Shown here: positions 33,309-46,216 of the stretch, one piece after another | How positions within the stretch are numbered: position 1 is the stretch's first letter | Layout: each line of letters opens with the position of its first letter | Assembly (NCBI GenBank): GCA_036172665.1 | Contig: CM069871.1 | Coordinates: 62,742,713-62,806,712, forward strand | Origin: Prosopocoilus inquinatus | Taxonomy: Eukaryota > Arthropoda > Insecta > Coleoptera > Lucanidae | Length of the DNA stretch: 64,000 nucleotides | Direction of reading: 5' to 3' | The notes under the pieces: model-generated | Seen by the model: only the letters and a program-made list of their open reading frames with translations | The model's database searches: none | Told to the model about the DNA's origin: nothing | Program-made: the position numbers and the translations under genes

Positions 33309-34783
33309 TTGGAGTTAGGAAGATGCGGTTTTCACTGCTGCGTAGCATTCGGCCAGCTGCATAATACAGATGCAGTTTCGACCTTCACACTCGATTGGAA
33401 AAGAAGTTTTCGCTTTGGAAAAATTGCTGTTTGTGGGGGAATTAAACGTTTCCCTCTCAGGGGAATGACGTTCTCCACTGGTCATCCAACGGAGGAAACA
33501 GCATCGTTCCATCTCTCTCCGTCTCTGAGTAATAGCGATTTTTCTGAAAGAAATTGGCGGAGGCGCCGGGTATGAATTTAAACAAGCATTATCTCCGGAA
33601 CGGTTGGAGTTAGGAAGACGCGGTTTTCACTGCTGCGTAGCATTCGGCGAGCTGCATAATACAGATGCAGTTTCGACCTTCACACTCGATTGGAAAAGAA
33701 GTTTTCGCTTTGGAAAAATTGCTGTTTGTAGGGGAATTAAACGTTTCCCTCTCAGGGGAATGACGTTCTCCACTGGTCATCCAACGGAGAAAACAGCATC
33801 GTTCCATCTCTCTCCGTCTCTGAGTAATCGCGATTTTTCTGAAAAAAATTGGCGGAGGCGCCGGGTATGAATTTAAACAAGCAATATCTCCGGAACGGTT
33901 GGAGTTAGGAAGATGCGGTTTTCACTGCTGCGTAGCATTCGGCCAGCTGCATAATACAGATGCAGTTTCGACCTTCACACTCGATTGGAAAAGAAGTTTT
34001 CGCTTTGGAAAAGTTGCTGTTTGTGGGGGAATTAAACGTTTCCCTCTCAGGGGATGACGTTCTCCACTGGTCATCCAACGGAGAAAACAGCATCGTTTCA
34101 TCTCTCTCCGTCTCTGAGTAATCGCGATTTTTCTGAAAAAAATTGGCGGAGGCGCCGGGTATGAATTTAAACAAGCAATATCTCCGGAACGGTTGGAGTT
34201 AGGAAGATGCGGTTTTCACTGCTGCGTAGCATTCGGCCAGCTGCATAATACAGATGCAGTTTCGACCTTCACACTCGATTGGAAAAGAAGTTTTCGCTTT
34301 GGAAAAATTGCTGTTTGTGGAGGAATTAAACGTTTCCCTCTCAGGAGAATGACGTTTTTCCACTGGTCATCCAGCGGAGAAAACAGCATCGTTCCATCTC
34401 TCTCCGTCTCTGAGTTATCCCGATTTTTCTGAAGGAAATTGGCGGAGGCGCCGGGTATGAATTTAAACAAGCATTATCTCCGGAACGGTTGGAGTTAGGA
34501 AGATGTGGTTTTCACTGCTGCGTGTCATTCGACCAGCTGCATAATACAGATGCAGTTTCGACCTTCACACTCGATTGGAAAAGAAGTTTTCGCTTTGGAA
34601 AAATTGCTGTTTGTGGGGGAATTAAACGTTTCCCTCTCAGGGGAATGACGTTCTCCACTGGTCATCCAACGGAGAAAACAGCATCGTTCTATCTCTCTCC
34701 GTCTCTGAGTAATAGCGATTTTTCTGAAAGAAATTGGCGGAGGCGCCGGGTATGAATTTAAACAAGCATTATCTCCGGAACGG
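33309..34783 (+). repeat. Five-monomer segment related to 30062-31537
   Basis: The order taatagcg monomer, ggcgagctg with gtaggggaatt (33604), aaaagttgctg with gtttcatc (33899), 296-bp variant (34193) and gtgtcattcgacc monomer (34489) repeats the order at 30062, 30357, 30652, 30947 and 31243, an offset of 3,247 then 3,246 bp. With 41199-42674 this makes three copies of the segment in the window. Confidence 0.82.
33899..34192 (+). repeat. 294-bp monomer with one base lost
   Basis: The sequence caggggatgacg (about 34048-34059) lacks one A of the usual caggggaatgacg. The duplicates at 30652 and 41789 have the full-length form, so the loss is private to this copy. Confidence 0.9.
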
Positions 34784-35373
34784 TTGGAGTTAGGAAGACG
34801 CGGTTTTCACTGCTGCGTAGCATTCGGCCAGCTGCATAATACAGATGCAGTTTCGACCTTCACACTCGATTGGAAAAGAAGTTTTCGCTTTGGAAAAATT
34901 GCTGTTTGTGGGGGAATTAAACGTTTCCCTCTCAGGGGAATGACGTTCTCCACTGGTCATCCAACGGAGGAAACAGCATCGTTCCATCTCTCTCCGTCTC
35001 TGAGTAATCGCGATTTTTCTGAAAGAAATTGGCGGAGGCGCCGGGTATGAATTTAAACAAGCATTATCTCCGGAACGGTTGGAGTTAGGAAGACGCGGTT
35101 TTCACTGCTGCGTAGCATTCGGCCAGCTGCATAATACAGATGCAGTTTCGACCTTCACACTCGATTGGAAAAGAAGTTTTCGCTTTGGAAAACTTGCTGT
35201 TTGTGGGGTAATTAAACGTTTCCCTCTCAGGGGAATGACGTTCTCCACTGGTCATCCAACGGAGGAAACAGCATCGTTCCATCTCTCTCCGTCTCTGAGT
35301 AATCGCGATTTTTCTGAAAAAAATTGGCGGAGGCGCCGGGTATGAAATTAAACAAGCATTATCTCCGGAACGG

Positions 35374-35668
35374 TTGGAGTTAGGAAGATGCGGTTTTCAA
35401 TGCTGCGTAGCATTCGGCCAGCTGCATAATACAGATGCAGTTTCGACCTTCACACTCGATTGGAAAGGAAGTTTTCGCTTTGGAAAAGGTGCTGTTTGTG
35501 GGGGAATTAAACGTTTCCCTCTCAGGGGAATGACGTTCTCCACTGGTCATCCAGCGGAGAAAACAGCATCGTTCCATCTCTCTCCGTCTCTGAGTTATCC
35601 CGATTTTTCCGAAGGAAATTGGCGGAGGCGCCGGGTATGAATTTAAACAAGCATTATCTCCGGAACGG
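35374..35668 (+). repeat. Chimeric monomer joining two subtypes
   Basis: The left part has tttcaatgctg, as in 26521 and 38248. The right part has ccagcgg, gagttatcccg and gaaggaaat, as in the 296-bp subfamily, but the middle keeps the ordinary gttctccac without the extra base. It also has private aaaaggtgctg and ttttccgaagg. The mixture is best explained by exchange or conversion between subtypes. Confidence 0.85.
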
Positions 35669-35963
35669 TTGGAGTTAGGAAGACGCGGTTTACACTGCTG
35701 CGTAGCATTCGGCCAGCTGCATAATACAGATGCAGTTTCGACCTTCACACTCGATTGGAAAGGAAGTTTTCGCTTTGGAAAAATTGCTGTTTGTGGGGGA
35801 ATTAAACGTTTCCCTCTCAGGGGAATGACGTTCTCCACTGGTCATCCAACGGAGAAAACAGCATCGTTCCATCTCTCTCCGTCTCTGAGTAATAGCGATT
35901 TTTCTGAAAGAAATTGGCGGAGGCGCCGGGTATGAATTTAAACAAGCATTATCTCCGGAACGG

Positions 35964-36257
35964 TTGGAGTTAGGAAGACGCGGTTTTCACTGCTGCGTAG
36001 CATTCGGCCAGCTGCATAATACAGATGCAGTTTCGACCTTCACACTCGATTGGAAAAGAAGTTTTCGCTTTGGAAAAATTGCTGTTTGTGGGGGAATTAA
36101 ACGTTTCCCTCTCAGGGGAATGACGTTCTCCACTGGTCATCCAACGGAGAAAACAGCATCGTTCTATCTCTCTCCGTCTCTGAGTAATAGCGATTTTTCT
36201 GAAAGAAATTGGCGGAGGCGCCGGGTATGAATTAAACAAGCATTATCTCCGGAACGG
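35964..36257 (+). repeat. 294-bp monomer with one base lost at the boundary
   Basis: The boundary reads tatgaattaaacaag (about 36225-36239), one T short of the usual tatgaatttaaacaag. The rest is an ordinary gacgcgg / ttctatctc / taatagcg monomer. Confidence 0.9.
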
Positions 36258-36818
36258 TTGGAGTTAGGAAGACGCGGTTTTCACTGCTGCGTAGCATTCG
36301 GCTAGCTGCATAATACAGATGCAGTTTCGACCTTCACACTCGATTGGAAAAGAAGTTTTCGCTTTGGAAAAATTGCTGTTTGTGGGGGAATTAGACGTTT
36401 CCCTCTCAGGGGAATGACGTTCTCCACTGGTCATCCAACGGAGAAAACAGCATCGTTCCATCTCTCTCCGTCTCTGAGTAATCGCGATTTTTCTGAAAGA
36501 AATTGGCGGAGGCGCCGGGTATGAATTTAAACAAGCATTATCTCCGGAACGGTTGGAGTTAGGAAGATGCGGTTTTCACTGCTGCGTAGCATTCGGCCAG
36601 CTGCATAATACAGATGCAGTTTCGACCTTCACACTCGATTGGAAAAGAAGTTTTCGCTTTGGAAAAATTGCTGTTTGTGGGGGAATTAAACGTTTCCCTC
36701 TCAGGAGAATGACGTTCTCCACTGGTCATCCAACGGAGAAAACAGCATCGTTCTATCTCTCTCTGTCTATGAATAATCGCGATTTTACTGAAAGAAATTG
36801 GCGGAGGCGCCGGGTATG

Positions 36819-36848
36819 AATTTAAACAAGATATTGCTTGTTTAAATT
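36819..36848. repeat. Perfect 12-bp inverted repeat at the left seam of block 4
   Basis: Arms 36819-36830 and 36837-36848 with spacer ATATTG, identical to the other left seams. Confidence 0.95.
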
Positions 36849-36851
36849 TTT

Positions 36852-37116
36852 GCACGAACACTCGCATGAGCACTCGCACGAACATTCGCACGAGCACTCG
36901 CACGAGCACTCTTACGAGCATTCGCACGAGAACTCGCACGAGCACTCACACGAACATTCGCACGAGCACTTGCACGAACATTCGCACGAGCACTTGCACG
37001 AACACCCGCACGAGCACTCGCACGAGCACTCGCATGAGCACTCGCACGAGCAATCGCATGAACATTCGCACGAGCACTCGCACGAGCACGAGCACTGGCA
37101 CAAACATTCGCACGAG
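36852..37116 (+). repeat. Minisatellite block 4 (265 bp)
   Basis: Same length and order as the other blocks. It is the only one with gaacattcgcacgagcac where the others have gaacattctcacgag (about 36976-36987), and it has cccgcacgag and ctcttacgag. It therefore belongs neither to the 1/2/7 group nor to the 3/5/6 group. Confidence 0.95.
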
Positions 37117-37362
37117 CTGCATAATACAGATGCAGTTTCGCTCTTCACACTCGATAGGAAAAGAAGTTTTCGCTTTGGAAAAATTGCTGTTTGTGGGGGA
37201 ATTAAACGTTTCCCTCTCAGGAGAATGACGTTCTCCACTGGTCATCCAACGGAGGAAACAGCATCGTTCCATCTCTCTCCGTCTCTGAGTAATCGCGATT
37301 TTTCTGAAAAAATTGGCGGAGGCGCCGGGTATGAAATTAAACAAGCATTATCTCCGGAACGG

Positions 37363-40300
37363 TTGGAGTTAGGAAGATGCGGTTTTCACTGCTGCGTAGC
37401 ATTCGGCCAGCTGCATAATACAGATGCAGTTTCGACCTTCACACTCGATTGGAAAAGAAGTTTTCGCTTTGGAAAAATTGCTGTTTGTGGGGGAATTAAA
37501 CGTTTCCCTCTCAGGGGAATGACGTTCTCCACTGGTCATCCAACGGAGGAAACAGCATCGTTCCATCTCTCTCCGTCTCTGAGTAATAGCGATTTTTCTG
37601 AAAGAAATTGGCGGAGGCGCCGGGTATGAATTTAAACAAGCATTATCTCCGGAACGGTTGGAGTTAGGAAGATGCGGTTTTCACTGCTGCGTAGCATTCG
37701 GCCAGCTGCATAATACCGATGCAGTTTCGACCTTCACACTCGATTGGAAAAGAAGTTTTCGCTTTGGAAAAATTGCTGTTTGTGGGGGAATTAAACGTTT
37801 CCCTCTCACGGGAATGACGTTCTCCACTGGTCATCCAACGGAGAAAACAGCATCGTTCTATCTCTCTCCGTCTCTGAGTAATCGCGATTTTTCTGAAAGA
37901 AATTGGCGGAGGCGCCGGGTATGAATTTAAACAAGCATTATCTCCGGAACGGTTGGAGTTAGGAAGACGCGGTTTTCACTGCTGCGTAGCATTCGGCCAG
38001 CTGCATAATACAGATGCAGTTTCGACCTTCACACTCGATTGGAAAAGAAGTTTTCGCTTTGGAAAACTTGCTGTTTGTGGGGTAATTAAACGTTTCCCTC
38101 TCAGGGGAATGACGTTCTCCACTGGTCATCCAACGGAGGAAACAGCATCGTTCCATCTCTCTCCGTCTCTGAGTAATCGCGATTTTTCTGAAAAAAATTG
38201 GCGGAGGCGCCGGGTATGAAATTAAACAAGCATTATCTCCGGAACGGTTGGAGTTAGGAAGATGCGGTTTTCAATGCTGCGTAGCATTCGGCCAGCTGCA
38301 TAATACAGATGCAGTTTCGACCTTCACATTCGATTGGAAAAGAAGTTTTCGCTTTGGAAAAATTGCTGTTTGTGGGGGAATTAAACGTTTCCCTCTCAGG
38401 GGAATGACGTTCTCCACTGGTCATCCAACGGAGGAAACAGCATCGTTCCATCTCTCTCCGTCTCTGAGTAATCGCTATTTTTCTGAAAAAAATTGGCGGA
38501 GGCGCCGGGTATGAAATTAAACAAGCAATATCTTCGGAACGGTTGGAGTTAGGAAGATGCGGTTTTCACTGCTGCGTAGCATTCGGCCAGCTGCATAATA
38601 CAGATGCAGTTTCGACCTTCACACTCGATTGGAAAAGAAGTTTTCGCTTTGGAAAAATTGCTGTTTGTGGGGGAATTAAACGTTTCCCTCTCAGGGGAAT
38701 GACGTTCTCCACTGGTCATCCAACGGAGGAAACAGCATCGTTCCATCTCTCTCCGTCTCTGAGTAATAGCGATTTTTCTGAAAGAAATTGGCGGAGGCGC
38801 CGGGTATGAATTTAAACAAGCATTATCTCCGGAACGGTTGGAGTTAGGAAGATGCGGTTTTCACTGCTGCGTAGCATTCGGCCAGCTGCATAATACAGAT
38901 GCAGTTTCGACCTTCACACTCGATTGGAAAAGAAGTTTTCGCTTTGGAAAAATTGCTGTTTGTGGGGGAATTAAACGTTTCCCTCTCACGGGAATGACGT
39001 TCTCCACTGGTCATCCAACGGAGAAAACAGCATCGTTCTATCTCTCTCCGTCTCTGAGTAATCGCGATTTTTCTGAAAGAAATTTGCGGAGGCGCCGGGT
39101 ATGAATTTAAACAAGCATTATCTCCGGAACGGTTGGAGTTAGGAAGACGCGGTTTTCACTGCTGCGTAGCATTCGGCCAGCTGCATAATACAGATGCAGT
39201 TTCGACCTTCACACTCGATTGGAAAAGAAGTTTTCGCTTTGGAAAAATTGCTGTTTGTGGAGGAATTAAACGTTTCCCTCTCAGGAGAATGACGTTTTTC
39301 CACTGGTCATCCAGCGGAGAAAACAGCATCGTTCCATCTCTCTCCGTCTCTGAGTTATCCCGATTTTTCTGAAGGAAATTGGCGGAGGCGCCGGGTATGA
39401 ATTTAAACAAGCATTATCTCCGGAACGGTTGGAGTTAGGAAGATGCGGTTTTCACTGCTGCGTAGCATTCGGCAAGCTGCATAATACAGATGCAGTTTCG
39501 ACCTTCACACTCGATTGGAAAAGAAGTTTTCGCTTTGGAAAAATTGCTGTTTGTGGGGGAATTAAACCTTTTCCTCTCAGGGGAATGACGTTCTCCACTG
39601 GTCATCCAACGGAGAAAACAGCATGGTTCTATCTCTCTCCGTCTCTGGGTAATCGTGAGTTTTCTGAAAAAGATTGGCGGAGGCGCCGGGTATGAATTTA
39701 AACAAGCATTATCTCCGGAACGGTTGGAGTTAGGAAGACGCGGTTTTCACTGCTGCGTAGCATTCGGCCAGCTGCATAATACAGATGCAGTTTCGACCTT
39801 CACACTCGATTGGAAAAGAAGTTTTCGCTTTGGAAAAATTGCTGTTTGTGGAGGAATTAAACGTTTCCCTCTCAGGGGAATGACGTTCTCCACTGGTCAT
39901 CCAACGGAGGAAACAGCATCGTTCCATCTCTCTCCGTCTCTGAGTAATCGCGATTTTTCTGAAAAAAATTGGCGGAGGCGCCGGGTATGAAATTAAACAA
40001 GCAATATCTCCGGAACGGTTGGAGTTAGGAAGATGCGGTTTTCACTGCTGCGTAGCATTCGGCCAGCTGCATAATACAGATGCAGTTTCGACCTTCACAC
40101 TCGATTGGAAAGGAAGTTTTCGCTTTGGAAAAATTGCTGTTTGTGGGGGAATTAAACGTTTCCCTCTCAGGGGAATGACGTTCTCCACTGGTCATCCAAC
40201 GGAGAAAACAGCATCGTTCCATCTCTCTCCGTCTCTGAGTAATCGCGATTTTTCTGAAAAAAATTGGCGGAGGCGCCGGGTATGAAATTAAACAAGCAAT

Positions 40301-43300
40301 ATCTCCGGAACGGTTGGAGTTAGGAAGATGCGGTTTTCACTGCTGCGTAGCATTCGGCCAGCTGCATAATACAGATGCAGTTTCGACCTTCACACTCGAT
40401 TGGAAAAGAAGTTTTCGCTTTGGAAAAATTGCTGTTTGTGGGGGAATTAAACGTTTCCCTCTCAGGGGAATGACGTTCTCCACTGGTCATCCAACGGAGG
40501 AAACAGCATCGTTCCATCTCTCTCCGTCTCTGAGTAATCGCGATTTTTCTGAAAAAAATTGGCGGAGGCGCCGGGTATGAAATTAAACAAGCAATTTCTC
40601 CGGAACGGTTGGAGTTAGGAAGATGCGGTTTTCACTGCTGCGTAGCATTCGGCCAGCTGCATAATACAGATGCAGTTTCGACCTTCACACTCGATTGGAA
40701 AAGAAGTTTTCGCTTTGGAAAAATTGCTGTTTGTGGGGGAATTAAACGTTTCCCTCTCAGGGGAATGACGTTCTCCACTGGTCATCCAACGGAGGAAACA
40801 GCATCGTTCCATCTCTCTCCGTCTCTGAGTAATAGCGATTTTTCTGAAAGAAATTGGCGGAGGCGCCGGGTATGAATTTAAACAAGCATTATCTCCGGAA
40901 CGGTTGGAGTTAGGAAGATGCGGTTTTCACTGCTGCGTAGCATTCGGCCAGCTGCATAATACAGATGCAGTTTCGACCTTCACACTCGATTGGAAAAGAA
41001 GTTTTCGCTTTGGAAAAATTGCTGTTTGTGGGGGAATTAAACGTTTCCCTCTCAGGAGAATGACGTTCTCCACTGGTCATCCAACGGAGGAAACAGCATC
41101 GTTCCATCTCTCTCCGTCTCTGAGTAATCGCGATTTTTCTGAAAAAAATTGGCGGAGGCGCCGGGTATGAAATTAAACAAGCAATATCTCCGGAACGGTT
41201 GGAGTTAGGAAGATGCGGTTTTCACTGCTGCGTAGCATTCGGCCAGCTGCATAATACAGATGCAGTTTCGACCTTCACACTCGATTGGAAAAGAAGTTTT
41301 CGCTTTGGAAAAATTGCTGTTTGTGGGGGAATTAAACGTTTCCCTCTCAGGGGAATGACGTTCTCCACTGGTCATCCAACGGAGGAAACAGCATCGTTCC
41401 ATCTCTCTCCGTCTCTGAGTAATAGCGATTTTTCTGAAAGAAATTGGCGGAGGCGCCGGGTATGAATTTAAACAAGCATTATCTCCGGAACGGTTGGAGT
41501 TAGGAAGACGCGGTTTTCACTGCTGCGTAGCATTCGGCGAGCTGCATAATACAGATGCAGTTTCGACCTTCACACTCGATTGGAAAAGAAGTTTTCGCTT
41601 TGGAAAAATTGCTGTTTGTAGGGGAATTAAACGTTTCCCTCTCAGGGGAATGACGTTCTCCACTGGTCATCCAACGGAGAAAACAGCATCGTTCCATCTC
41701 TCTCCGTCTCTGAGTAATCGCGATTTTTCTGAAAAAAATTGGCGGAGGCGCCGGGTATGAATTTAAACAAGCAATATCTCCGGAACGGTTGGAGTTAGGA
41801 AGATGCGGTTTTCACTGCTGCGTAGCATTCGGCCAGCTGCATAATACAGATGCAGTTTCGACCTTCACACTCGATTGGAAAAGAAGTTTTCGCTTTGGAA
41901 AAGTTGCTGTTTGTGGGGGAATTAAACGTTTCCCTCTCAGGGGAATGACGTTCTCCACTGGTCATCCAACGGAGAAAACAGCATCGTTTCATCTCTCTCC
42001 GTCTCTGAGTAATCGCGATTTTTCTGAAAAAAATTGGCGGAGGCGCCGGGTATGAATTTAAACAAGCAATATCTCCGGAACGGTTGGAGTTAGGAAGATG
42101 CGGTTTTCACTGCTGCGTAGCATTCGGCCAGCTGCATAATACAGATGCAGTTTCGACCTTCACACTCGATTGGAAAAGAAGTTTTCGCTTTGGAAAAATT
42201 GCTGTTTGTGGAGGAATTAAACGTTTCCCTCTCAGGAGAATGACGTTTTTCCACTGGTCATCCAGCGGAGAAAACAGCATCGTTCCATCTCTCTCCGTCT
42301 CTGAGTTATCCCGATTTTTCTGAAGGAAATTGGCGGAGGCGCCGGGTATGAATTTAAACAAGCATTATCTCCGGAACGGTTGGAGTTAGGAAGATGTGGT
42401 TTTCACTGCTGCGTGTCATTCGACCAGCTGCATAATACAGATGCAGTTTCGACCTTCACACTCGATTGGAAAAGAAGTTTTCGCTTTGGAAAAATTGCTG
42501 TTTGTGGGGGAATTAAACGTTTCCCTCTCAGGGGAATGACGTTCTCCACTCGTCATCCAACGGAGAAAACAGCATCGTTCTATCTCTCTCCGTCTCTGAG
42601 TAATAGCGATTTTTCTGAAAGAAATTGGCGGAGGCGCCGGGTATGAATTTAAACAAGCATTATCTCCGGAACGGTTGGAGTTAGGAAGACGCGGTTTTCA
42701 CTGCTGCGTAGCATTCGGCTAGCTGCATAATACAGATGCAGTTTCGACCTTCACACTCGATTGGAAAAGAAGTTTTCGCTTTGGAAAAATTGCTGTTTGT
42801 GGGGGAATTAGACGTTTCCCTCTCAGGGGAATGACGTTCTCCACTGGTCATCCAACGGAGAAAACAGCATCGTTCCATCTCTCTCCGTCTCTGAGTAATC
42901 GCGATTTTTCTGAAAGAAATTGGCGGAGGCGCCGGGTATGAATTTAAACAAGCATTATCTCCGGAACGGTTGGAGTTAGGAAGATGCGGTTTTCACTGCT
43001 GCGTAGCATTCGGCCAGCTGCATAATACAGATGCAGTTTCGACCTTCACACTCGATTGGAAAAGAAGTTTTCGCTTTGGAAAAATTGCTGTTTGTGGGGG
43101 AATTAAGCGTTTCCCTCTCAGGGGAATGACGTTCTCCACTGGTCATCCAACGGAGAAAACAGCATCGTTCCATCTCTCTCCGTCTCTGAGTAATCGCGAT
43201 TTTTCTGAAAGAAATTGGCGGAGGCGCCGGGTATGAATTTAAACAAGCATTATCTCCGGAACGGTTGGAGTTAGGAAGATGCGGTTTTCACTGCTCCGTA

Positions 43301-46216
43301 GCATTCGGCCAGCTGCATAATACAGATGCAGTTTCGACCTTCACACTCGATTGGAAAAGAAGTTTTCGCTTTGGAAAAATTGCTGTTTGTGGGGGAATTA
43401 AACGTTTCCCTCTCAGGGGAATGACGTTCTCCACTGGTCATCCAACGGAGGAAACAGCATCGTTCCATCTCTCTCCGTCTCTGAGTAATCGCGATTTTTC
43501 TGAAAAAAATTGGCGGAGGCGCCGGGTATGAAATTAAACAAGCAATATCTCAGGAACGGTTGGAGTTAGGAAGATGCGGTTTTCACTGCTGCGTAGCATT
43601 CGGCCAGCTGCATAATACAGATGCAGTTTCGACCTTCACACTCGATTGGAAAGGAAGTTTTCGCTTTGGAAAAATTGCTGTTTGTGGGGGAATTAAACGT
43701 TTCCCTCTCAGGGGAATGACGTTCTCCACTGGTCATCCAACGGAGAAAACAGCATCGTTCCATCTCTCTCCGTCTCTGAGTAATCGCGATTTTTCTGAAA
43801 AAAATTGGCGGAGGCGCCGGGTATGAAATTAAACAAGCAATATCTCCGGAACGGTTGGAGTTAGGAAGATGTGGTTTTCACTGCTGCGTAGCATTCGGCC
43901 AGCTGCATAATACAGATGCAGTTTCGAAATTCACACTCGATTGGAAAAGAAGTTTTCGTATTGGGGAAATTGCTGTTTGTGGGGGGAATTAAACGTTTCC
44001 ATCTCAGGAGAATGACGTCCTCCACTGGTCATCCAACGGAGAAAACAGCATCGTTCCATCTCTCTCCGTCTCTGAGTAATCGCGATTTTTCTGAAAAAAA
44101 TTGGCGGAGGCGCCGGGTATGAAATTAAACAAGCAATTTCTCTGGAACGGTTGGAGTTAGGAAGATGCGGTTTTCACTGCTGCGTAGCATTCGGCCAGCT
44201 GCATAATACAGATGCAGTTTCGACCTTCACACTCGATTGGAAAAGAAGTTTTCGCTTTGGAAAAATTGCTGTTTGTGGGGGAATTAAACGTTTCCCTCTC
44301 AGGGGAATGACGTTCTCCACTGGTCATCCAACGGAGGAAACAGCATCGTTCCATCTCTCTCCGTCTCTGAGTAATCGCGATTTTTCTGAAAAAAATTGGC
44401 GGAGGCGCCGGGTATGAAATTAAACAAGCAATTTCTCCGGAACGGTTGGAGTTAGGAAGATGCGGTTTTCACTGCTGCGTAGCATTCGGCCAGCTGCATA
44501 ATACAGATGCAGTTTCGACCTTCACACTCGATTGGAAAAGAAGTTTTCGCGTTGGAAAAATTGCTGTTTGTGGGGGAATTAAACGTTTCCCTCTCAGGGG
44601 AATGACGTTCTCCACTGGTCATCCAACGGAGGAAACAGCATCGTTCCATCTCTCTCCGTCTCTGAGTAATAGCGATTTTTCTGAAAGAAATTGGCGGAGG
44701 CGCCGGGTATGAATTTAAACAAGCATTATCTCCGGAACGGTTTTAGTTAGGAAGATGTGGTTTTCACTGCTGCGTAGCATTCGGCCAGCTGCATAATACA
44801 GATGCAGTTTCGACCTTCACACTCGATTGGAAAAGAAGTTTTCGCTTTGGAAAAATTGCTGTTTGTGGAGGAATTAAACGTTTCCCTCTAATTAGAATGA
44901 CGTTTTTCCACTGGTCATCCAGCGGAGAAAACAGCATCGTTCCATCTCTCTCCGTCTCTGAGTTATCCCGATTTTTCTGAAGGAAATTGGCGGAGGCGCC
45001 GGGTATGAATTTAAACAAGCATTATCTCCGGAACGGTTGGAGTTAGGAAGATGTGGTTTTCACTGCTGCGTGTCATTCGACCAGCTGCATAATACAGATG
45101 CAGTTTCGACCTTCACACTCGATTGGAAAAGAAGTTCTCGCTTTGGAAAAATTGCTGTTTGTGGGGGAATTAAACGTTTCCCTCTCAGGGGAATGACGTT
45201 CTCCACTGGTCATCCAACGGAGAAAACAGCATCGTTCCATCTCTCTCCGTCTCTGAGTAATCGCGATTTTTCTGAAAGAAATTGGCGGAGGCGCCGGGTA
45301 TGAATTTAAACAAGCATTATCTCCGGAACGGTTGGAGTTAGGAAGATGCGGTTTTCACTGCTGCGTAGCATTCGGCCAGCTGCATAATACAGATGCAGTT
45401 TCGACCTTCACACTCGATTGGAAAAGAAGTTTTCGCTTTGGAAAAATTGCTGTTTGTGGGGGAATTAAGCGTTTCCCTCTCAGGGGAATGACGTTCTCCA
45501 CTGGTCATCCAACGGAGAAAACAGCATCGTTCCATCTCTCTCCGTCTCTGAGTAATAGCGATTTTTCTGAAAGAAATTGGCGGAGGCGCCGGGTATGAAT
45601 TTAAACAAGCATTATCTCCGGAACGGTTGGAGTTAGGAAGATGCGGTTTTCACTGCTACGTAGCATTCGGCCAGCTGCATAAAACAGATGCAGTTTCGAC
45701 CTTCACACTCGATTGGAAAAGAAGTTTTCGCTTTGGAAAAATTGCTGTTTGTGGGGGAATTAAACGTTTCCCTCTCAGGGGAATGACGTTCTCCACTGGT
45801 CATCCAACGGAGGAAACAGCATCGTTCCATCTCTCTCCGTCTCTGAGTAATCGCGATTTTTCTGAAAAAAATTGGCGGAGGCGCCGGGTATGAAATTAAA
45901 CAAGCAATATCTCCGGAACGGTTGGAGTTAGGAAGATGCGGTTTTCACTGCTGCGTAGCATTCGGCCAGCTGCATAATACAGATGCAGTTTCGACCTTCA
46001 CACTCGATTGGAAAAGAAGTTTTCGCTTTGGAAAAATTGCTGTTTGTGGGGGAATTAAACGTTTCCCTCTCAGGGGAATGACGTTCTCCACTGGTCATCC
46101 AACGGAGGAAACAGCATCGTTCCATCTCTCTCCGTCTCTGAGTAATCGCGATTTTTCTGAAAGAAATTGGCGGAGGCGCCGGGTATGAATTTAAACAAGC
46201 ATTATCTCCGGAACGG
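37363..46216 (+). repeat. Run of 30 satellite monomers
   Basis: Starts every 295 bp, with 296-bp units at 39133, 42084, 43855 and 44741. The first 6-7 kb is copy B of a segmental duplication, and the part from 43855 belongs to the left copy of the 4,353-bp tandem duplication. No unique sequence is present. Confidence 0.95.
37953..44150 (+). repeat. Segmental duplication, copy B (partner near 26226-33308)
   Basis: See the shared markers under copy A. Compared with A, this copy lacks two monomers around 40.0-40.6 kb and one monomer equivalent to 32423. The ctcaggaacgg boundary found before 32718 in A sits before 43560 in B, directly after the tgctccgtag monomer, so the lost monomer was removed by an in-register exchange between 32128-like and 32423-like units. 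Confidence 0.85.

Larger units (their letters stand above)
2914..36552 (+). repeat. Unbroken run of 114 satellite monomers
   Basis: Unit starts fall every 295 bp from 2914, apart from single-base length changes in the monomers starting at 4979, 8520, 9996, 25340, 27406, 30947, 33013 and 34193 (296 bp), 12062 (298 bp), and 33899 and 35964 (294 bp). No minisatellite block occurs in these 33.6 kb, although blocks occur every 1-10 kb elsewhere in the window. The run contains most of the variant subfamilies and several local higher-order duplications listed separately. I see no inserted unique sequence. Confidence 0.95.
36553..37362 (+). repeat. Compound unit 4 (810 bp)
   Basis: The leading monomer has caggagaatg and the block-specific tail, followed by palindrome, minisatellite and monomer remainder. 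Unlike the other units, the remainder has ggaggaaac with taatcgcg. Its A run is one base short (gaaaaaattgg near 37308-37318), so the unit is 810 bp. That loss joins frames and creates a spurious 263-codon open stretch across the block and the next monomer. Confidence 0.94.

Noticed and set aside
36838..37629. 263-codon open stretch, the longest in the window
   Set aside because: It exists only because one A is missing in the A run near 37308, which joins the minisatellite frame to the next monomer. No other copy has it.
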